Part shown: piece after piece, positions 57,627 to 63,641 of the stretch | Layout of the letters: each line of letters begins with the position of its first letter | Numbering within the stretch: the first letter of the stretch is position 1 | Position numbers and translations under genes: made by a program | Assembly (NCBI GenBank): GCA_037074765.1 | Contig: JBAMDO010000263.1 | Location: 1-63,641, forward strand | Reading direction: 5' to 3' | DNA: 63,641 nucleotides | Source of the DNA: Mansonella perstans | Taxonomy: Eukaryota > Nematoda > Chromadorea > Rhabditida > Onchocercidae | The notes under the pieces: model-generated | Database searches by the model: none | Told to the model about the DNA's origin: nothing | What the model saw: only the letters and a program-made list of their open reading frames with translations

Positions 57627-60600
57627 TTAAACAACAGCCCATTTTGATTCATCGTTATCAGAATCGCTGAGTGGTATATTACCAGGCTGGGCTCGTATCA
57701 CTCGTATCATTGGTCGTATCATTGGCCGATTAGCAGCATAGATTACCGTTTGTGTACTATTATCGCAATTATTTGGTACTCGACTGTACGGTGTATTATT
57801 TTCATGATAACCAACGATAGCAGATGATGTCCTCCAATTAAAACCAGTTGATAATCGTGATCTATGGCTACCACCTAGAATTAACAAAAAGAGAATTCAG
57901 TTGAATGGTTAATTGACATGAAACAGTAAATATACTATTCTTTCTAACGAAAACATAAACAGAGGTTAAAATAAATAAGTAATTAATTTTGTAACTTAAA
58001 AAAAAAGTTGAATGGAGAAATTTCAAAGTTTCACAAATTTAAATAGTATTTTCAAAAATTTTTCTATCCTATACTTTATTAAATCTAATAATTTGTTTTT
58101 CATGAATAAATAATAAAATACCTTGTCCATAAAATGGGAAACTATTTACAGAACTTGGAGATGGTGACGGTATATTATCAGTTGGTGTATAGGCAACAGA
58201 TGGTATAGCACCGTCGCCTGGACTAAAATTGTTTCGTGCCGTACGATATGGATTTGCGTAGCTTTCCGTTGAATGCAATGTTGCTGATAGAGGTAGCGTA
58301 TCAATTAATGGAAGTCTTCTTTGATGTACTGCACTTACTATTGGTTCTTCATCATCATCCGTAAGCATTTGCGGTGATGGCGTATCTAGAAGAAATTAAA
58401 TCATCGATATCACCACCACATAATAAATCATTATCATTAGAAGTAAATTTAATACTGAAGCGATAATTTATAAATTTAAAACAGCTTTTAATTAAAATCC
58501 ACCGGAATAAATTCGTTGGTTCATGTAAGTTACACGTGTCGGTGATAATCGTCGTGGTCGATTCGGCAAATAGCCATCAATCAATGATAAACTTCTATTA
58601 TCACTATCATTATCATATTTTGATCGATGTGATGGTATTCGAGGACTTGGATATCTCTGTTCTCGTCTCTTTGTGAAATTACTAAAAAAGTTTTAGGTAA
58701 TTTAAAAAATCCTAAAAAAGATGAAAGCAGCTAAAATGAAAAGAAGCATGTGGTAGATGTTCTGACCTCGAACGTCTTGATTTCCATGACATTTGCCGGG
58801 TGTAATCCGAACGTGATGATGAACTTTCTGATGAATGCGAAGGTCCTCGTCCTGCAGCATTTTCAAATTCAAGACAATGATAAGTACAAAAAAAAAAGTA
58901 ATTTAAAATGACCATTTAACTGCTTTTGCATAAACAACATTCCGTAATTGCAAATAATGTAAAAATTATAAGTTTGAATAATACATTAGGAAATTTGCTT
59001 ATCGTTATTGTGTCATTCTCATCAAAACCTACGATAATAGTGACTAGTTGGTGAACTTGAGGTACAACGAGTTTTACGTGAATAATCCGGTAAACCGTTG
59101 TGTGACGGTTGTTTCTCTGGTAGCAATCGTTGTGTCTGAAATAAGTCACTAAATTACTATATCGTAATTTATAAATGGATGAATGAGTCAAATACAGCAA
59201 TTACTTTGTTGTAAAATTTATTGTTATTAATCGTTATTAATTATCGTTATTTTTTATCGTCATTAATCGTTATTAGTTATCGTTAATCATATATACATTT
59301 TATCTTTTCGTTCTCATATTAGTCATTAATCATATATATATTTATCGTCAATAATTATATATGCATGGATCAGCTGCACAAATGTATCCTCAGAAGTTAA
59401 ACTAGAAAGACAAAAAGAACAAAATGTAAGGAGAACGAAAAGTTATGATATATTATCATGCAACACCACAAATATCTAAAGCAACATATCCCAGCATTTC
59501 AAAAGTTTAATTATGCAAATTTAAACAAATTTTATATGAATTGCACCAAAATTAAATTTGTAAAAAATCGTTAAGTAGCAATATTTTGTTCTAATTCAAT
59601 AAAAAAAAAAAGAAAAATGAATCATTTTTTCTTCCAGATTATATGAAATTTAAAAAAAATTAAAATATAAATATTATCTTATTATGACCGCAAGGCTCAG
59701 ATAACATTACTTTTCTATAAGATGGAAAATATTTCTGAATGAAACAAGAAAATGAAAGCTATGTGATATGACAGTCGGATAAGGGCTCCAACAAAATTTG
59801 TTCATGTTCGATTAAATGAAACATTTTGACGATTAACTATTTTACGTATCCTACTGATACAGTTACTAATTATCGTCAGAAAATATAATCAAATTAATTT
59901 GTGAGCAATGCGAAGTATTCATCTTTGATACAAAAATATTATATATAAATATATAAAAACAGACATGGCGTCGAATATGTATTTTGGGAATATCTTCCGA
60001 TACATATCATGTCATATCACATCATATCATTCAATTCTTCATTTTATATATTCGTCAGCAAAATTATGAGATTATTTTCTTGAAACGCTTTTAAAAAAAA
60101 GAGTTATAATATAGCACAGTTATAATATTGGCGGAAAAGTTATAATATTGGCGGTTATAATATTGTTATAATATTGGCGGAAAATATCATGAATAAATGT
60201 AAAATAGTAAGAAAAATGAAAAAATTTATACGCTTTAACTTACATTCAGATAAATTTCAAAATTAAATTAGAATTTTTTTATAACTAACAAAAATAAAAA
60301 ATAAAAAGGAAAAAAAGCAAAATAAAAGCTTTCTATTTCCAAATTACCAAGCAAGACTTGGCAAATAAATTTTCAGAACAAACAATGCTATAAAAGCTAA
60401 GTCTAAATTTCACACCAATAAATTTTACCTTATCATAATAAATAGCATTGTTATTATCATATACACTTAAGAATATTCCACCACTTGGATGATGCTATAA
60501 ATTAATATTTCTTGTTTTTGCTTTTATGTGAATTAAATTAATTTCTTAGAATGGGTATTAAAATCAAATAATGATTGATGGAAATTGCACAATTAACGAA

Positions 60601-63357
60601 AATAAATTTGTTCAAATAATTAATTCGATTTTTTTTTCTCAAAAACGCATCATTCTGAAATGATCAAATTTTAGCAAAATATTGGGTAAGTATGAATAAC
60701 AAATAATGATTACTGATTAACACTATGAAAGAATACTATAAAGAATCGCATACTACAACAGTGATATAGTATTTAGTAAGATAATTACTAAATTAAAAAA
60801 AAATTGTCGCTAAAACTTTAAATGAATGCATCTTACAAATTTATTTTTGATAGAATATAAGTAAAGATGATTAGTTGTTTAATTAGCAAATTTCAAATTA
60901 ATTCATTAAATTTGGAAGATAAGGATTAAAATCGAAAATTAACATTTTTCCACTAGAAATTTGAATGATAATTTACCCGTTGTGATGGATCATTGCAGTT
61001 CATGCTACCTTCTCGACTGCGTATTTTTGAGATAATTCCCGAGAGACGACGACTAACAGTAGCTTTATCCCTGAAACTTTTGGCAATATTTTGATAAAAT
61101 TTATCATTAACAAAAGTTATCTCATAAAACATTTTAATTGAGCAATGAAGACCTTCACTGAAATACATTTTTATTCAAACGAATTTATATTATTATCAAC
61201 TTATTATCATGCCATAATTGTGCGTATGAGTCACTTAAGATTCCATAAGCAGACTACTATATTAGTATCTTAATATATTTTTTAAATCATTTAATGAAAT
61301 TTTAGCATAATTTGCGTAAGTTTCGTTAATCACAGAAATGATAACAATCTTGCTAGATAATTTATACATCCATATTGTATTCTAGTATATTGTACAAAGT
61401 TATCCGTATTATAATGTTGATCAATTTACGAGACAGACAATTGATACTCCAATTAATTGATATAGTGCTAAAACTTGGTATTAATTGTCTTGTTGTGTTG
61501 TAGTTTACCGCGTTAACATTCTGATTTAAAGATAAAAAAAGTAATAATCAAATTATAACACAAATATCTGTCAAATAATAAGAAAATTAAAATGTCTAAT
61601 TATGAAAGTATGAGACTCATTACAGTGAGATAATAAATTTCCTGAAATTTTGATTTACATAAAATATGCAATCAGTTTTATTACAAAGTTTCGTAATTAG
61701 ATTCATTGGACTGTTAGTTAATTTTCAACCACATCAAAAATTTGAATTTATTTCTGAATTTCACATTAAAACGAAAACGAAAAAAACGAATCCTAAATAA
61801 CTTACGGCATTGTAAAAGTTCGTTTGGGTGTTGTTGGACTATTCGGTGAATTATCCGTGGTATCCGTTTTCACTGCTTTAATTGTATCAACCAATGTAGA
61901 AAATAACGAATATGGCCTCTGAAATTGTTAAACTTCTACAAATTTCAAATTTTACTAACACGCAAAGGCAAAAATTCAATACATACTATCTATCGAAAGG
62001 AATCGAAACATGCAATATTTAAAATTGAATAAAAACTGTAGCAAAAAAAACGAAGGGAAGAAGGGAAAAATGAACACTGATTTTGAAAGAATTTCAAAAA
62101 AAGGATAAAAATTAGCAGTGGATAATTTACTTTGTGTTAAGGAATATATAACTGAGGAAGGAAATGAATATTCGAATTTAAAATCGGAATTATTTCTAAA
62201 AAGATTTGAAAAATGCATACTACACAGAGTAGATAGTACTTCATTCGTTTTTTTTTATACGAATTTCCAAACTTTTTTTTGAAAGAAGGACCAAATTGAA
62301 ACTGATAAAAGGCAATGATAAGAAAAAGCATTTGATGGATAAAACGGTGGGGTTGGAATTTTTTTCGCTTTTTTTATTATGAAACCTTTTTTTTTTCATC
62401 CAATAAAAATAATGAATGATGATGTGTCATAAGTAGTATTGCAGCTCTTTGCCGTTTATGTTTGGCCAACTGAAAGTTTTTTTGCAACGAGTGATTATTG
62501 CAATTAAACGAATTAGTTTACTGAGAAAAATAATTTAGTATTTTGCAAATTTTTTTTTAACTTTACTTCTTAGTCTCCAACATCTAAAAAAGTTTGATTA
62601 AATTTTTAGAATTCAAAAAAGCTTAATAGAACAATATTTAAAAATGAAAAATTATGGAAATGCAATAAATATCTGAGAAAGATAAATAATGGAATTAACC
62701 TTTTATTACTTCCGTCCCTTTTGCATTTTTGAAAAGAAAGAAAGTAAGAAAGTATAAAATAATTCTCCAATTATTATACGCAAAATTAAAATATTGTAGA
62801 GGAAAAGTCTTGCCTCAATTCCTGATTTCTTGGCTCGATAATTTTCAAGGATTAATAAGCCTGTGTAAAGTTTTCCAACAGTTAACTTTCGTGAGCATAG
62901 TTCTAAAATTTTAGTGTCTTAATAAACACAATAATGATCAATAGAAGATAAATATGAAGTCAACTTTCAATCATTTGTTTATCTAGCAAAAAAAAAAATG
63001 AAAATATTACCATTTTTGATTTTAATTGAAAAATATCGTCATTAACAGAAAAATGCACATAGAATTCTCTTATTTAAAAAAAAAACCTTCAGAATTTTAA
63101 ATCATTTTTTATAGAATGGTAATATTGCTGAAAACTTCAAATAATACAGGTGCTGCTTTCATGTGAAAGCCTTATTTAGCTTGCATGTTTGAATAAGATT
63201 TGATTCATATTCTTTGAAATTTCATCTTTCGGATGTTGAAAATAATAACCTGTATTTGGTGGCACTACCAAATCTATCATATTCTTTTTTGCCTTCAACG
63301 GCCATATTTTCCGCAATGTTTGACGTAACTCCTCATCTGCATCATCCATTTCTTCGA
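57627..63357 (-). CDS. unc-2: Voltage-gated calcium channel CaV2 alpha-1 subunit, C-terminal part (UNC-2)
   Basis: Cytoplasmic C terminus of the presynaptic CaV2 channel; the transmembrane part lies beyond the right edge. Nine exons on the minus strand close in phase: 63357-63250, 62902-62814, 61918-61806, 61070-60977, 59135-59033, 58851-58767, 58681-58503, 58385-58122 and 57874-57627, giving 426 residues plus stop. The first exon holds the pre-IQ segment (DEELRQTLRKIWPLKAKKN then VVPPN), close to fly Cacophony. The second holds the IQ helix (LTVGKLYTGLLILENYR), a calmodulin site. Its donor is GC, not GT. The remaining exons are a Ser/Arg/Pro-rich tail (SESSSSRSDYTRQMSWKSRR, LSPTRVTYMN, PQMLTDDDEEP) ending in -SKWAVV. 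I do not see the DxWC-type end described for many invertebrate CaV2 channels; an alternative 3' exon could supply it. Identity rests on the pre-IQ/IQ exons; the tail is tied to them by phase. Confidence 0.85.
60119..60180. repeat. GTTATAATATTGGCGG short repeat
   Basis: Three copies of GTTATAATATTGGCGG, at 60119, 60139 and 60165, with a partial copy between the second and third. Located in a CaV2 intron. Confidence 0.85.
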
Positions 63358-63641
63358 CTGAAACCAGAATTCTGTTATTTGATTAAATTTTCGAACGAAC
63401 TTTGAATTGTCATTTTTTTATTTCACAGCATTTCCTTGATTTTCTTTTTATTATAGCACTGTATTGTCCAAATATTTTCCGACATATGAGAATTTGAATT
63501 TACAAGAACGATCACATAACTGGTTTTAGCAATTTTAGTAATTTCCATTGGAATTGTTTTAAAATCAGTTTTAAATGTAAAATTCAAAGCTGTCATTTGA
63601 AATTTGCAGAGGTTTTATGCAAAAGTGTTAAATCAATGCCA
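63358..63641. other. CaV2 intron at right edge
   Basis: Sequence upstream (minus strand) of the pre-IQ exon. The acceptor GGTTTCAG ends at 63358. No further exon was recognised before the window ends. Confidence 0.5.

Noticed and set aside
62385..62469. Extra CaV2 exon after a CTTTCAG acceptor (Lys/Arg-rich, then His-rich)
   Set aside because: The frame hits TGA after TTTTTATTGGGA and has no GT donor before it; the IQ exon joins directly to 61918 in phase.

Overview
The window is AT-rich (roughly 70-75% by eye), with long homopolymer runs, many GT-AG introns of 100 bp to over 2 kb, and nematode-type TTTCAG/TTTTAG acceptors. Several proteins are clearly metazoan. A 515-residue cofactor-independent phosphoglycerate mutase, the nematode (non-vertebrate) type, is complete and very close to the filarial enzyme as I remember it. 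The source is therefore most likely the nuclear genome of a filarial or closely related spirurid nematode. I see no bacterial, plasmid or CRISPR material.

Layout, left to right. (1) 596-3254 (+): five phase-consistent exons of an unrecognised protein. (2) 5171-6880 (-): polyubiquitin of four intact units, with a fifth, decayed unit stranded inside the third intron; two families of short dispersed repeats lie on both sides. (3) 11701-11889: a 33-bp minisatellite just upstream of (4) the complete 12-exon phosphoglycerate mutase gene, 12081-16812 (+). (5) 16.8-29.4 kb: gene-poor DNA holding a decayed LINE on the minus strand (about 22.44-23.99 kb). (6) 29391-33636 (+): a seven-exon class A neuropeptide receptor of NPY/NPF type. 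(7) 39040-44029 (+): a tentative aerolysin/ETX-MTX2-like protein in four exons, followed by a (TAA)n tract. (8) 48028-55576 (+): a complete 21-exon DEAH-box helicase, the DHX34/SMGL-2 ortholog of nonsense-mediated decay. (9) 57627-63357 (-): the last nine exons of the CaV2 calcium channel alpha-1 subunit (UNC-2), including the pre-IQ and IQ regions, running off the right edge.

The genes do not form an operon or a pathway; they are separately oriented housekeeping and neuronal genes. DHX34 and the channel gene converge. All exon chains were built by reading splice signals and checking that codon phase closes across every junction; none is backed by transcript data. I found no convincing new multi-gene system. 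The items most worth following are the aerolysin-like gene, the intronic ubiquitin relic, the GC-AG intron after the channel's IQ exon, and the minisatellite at the mutase promoter.
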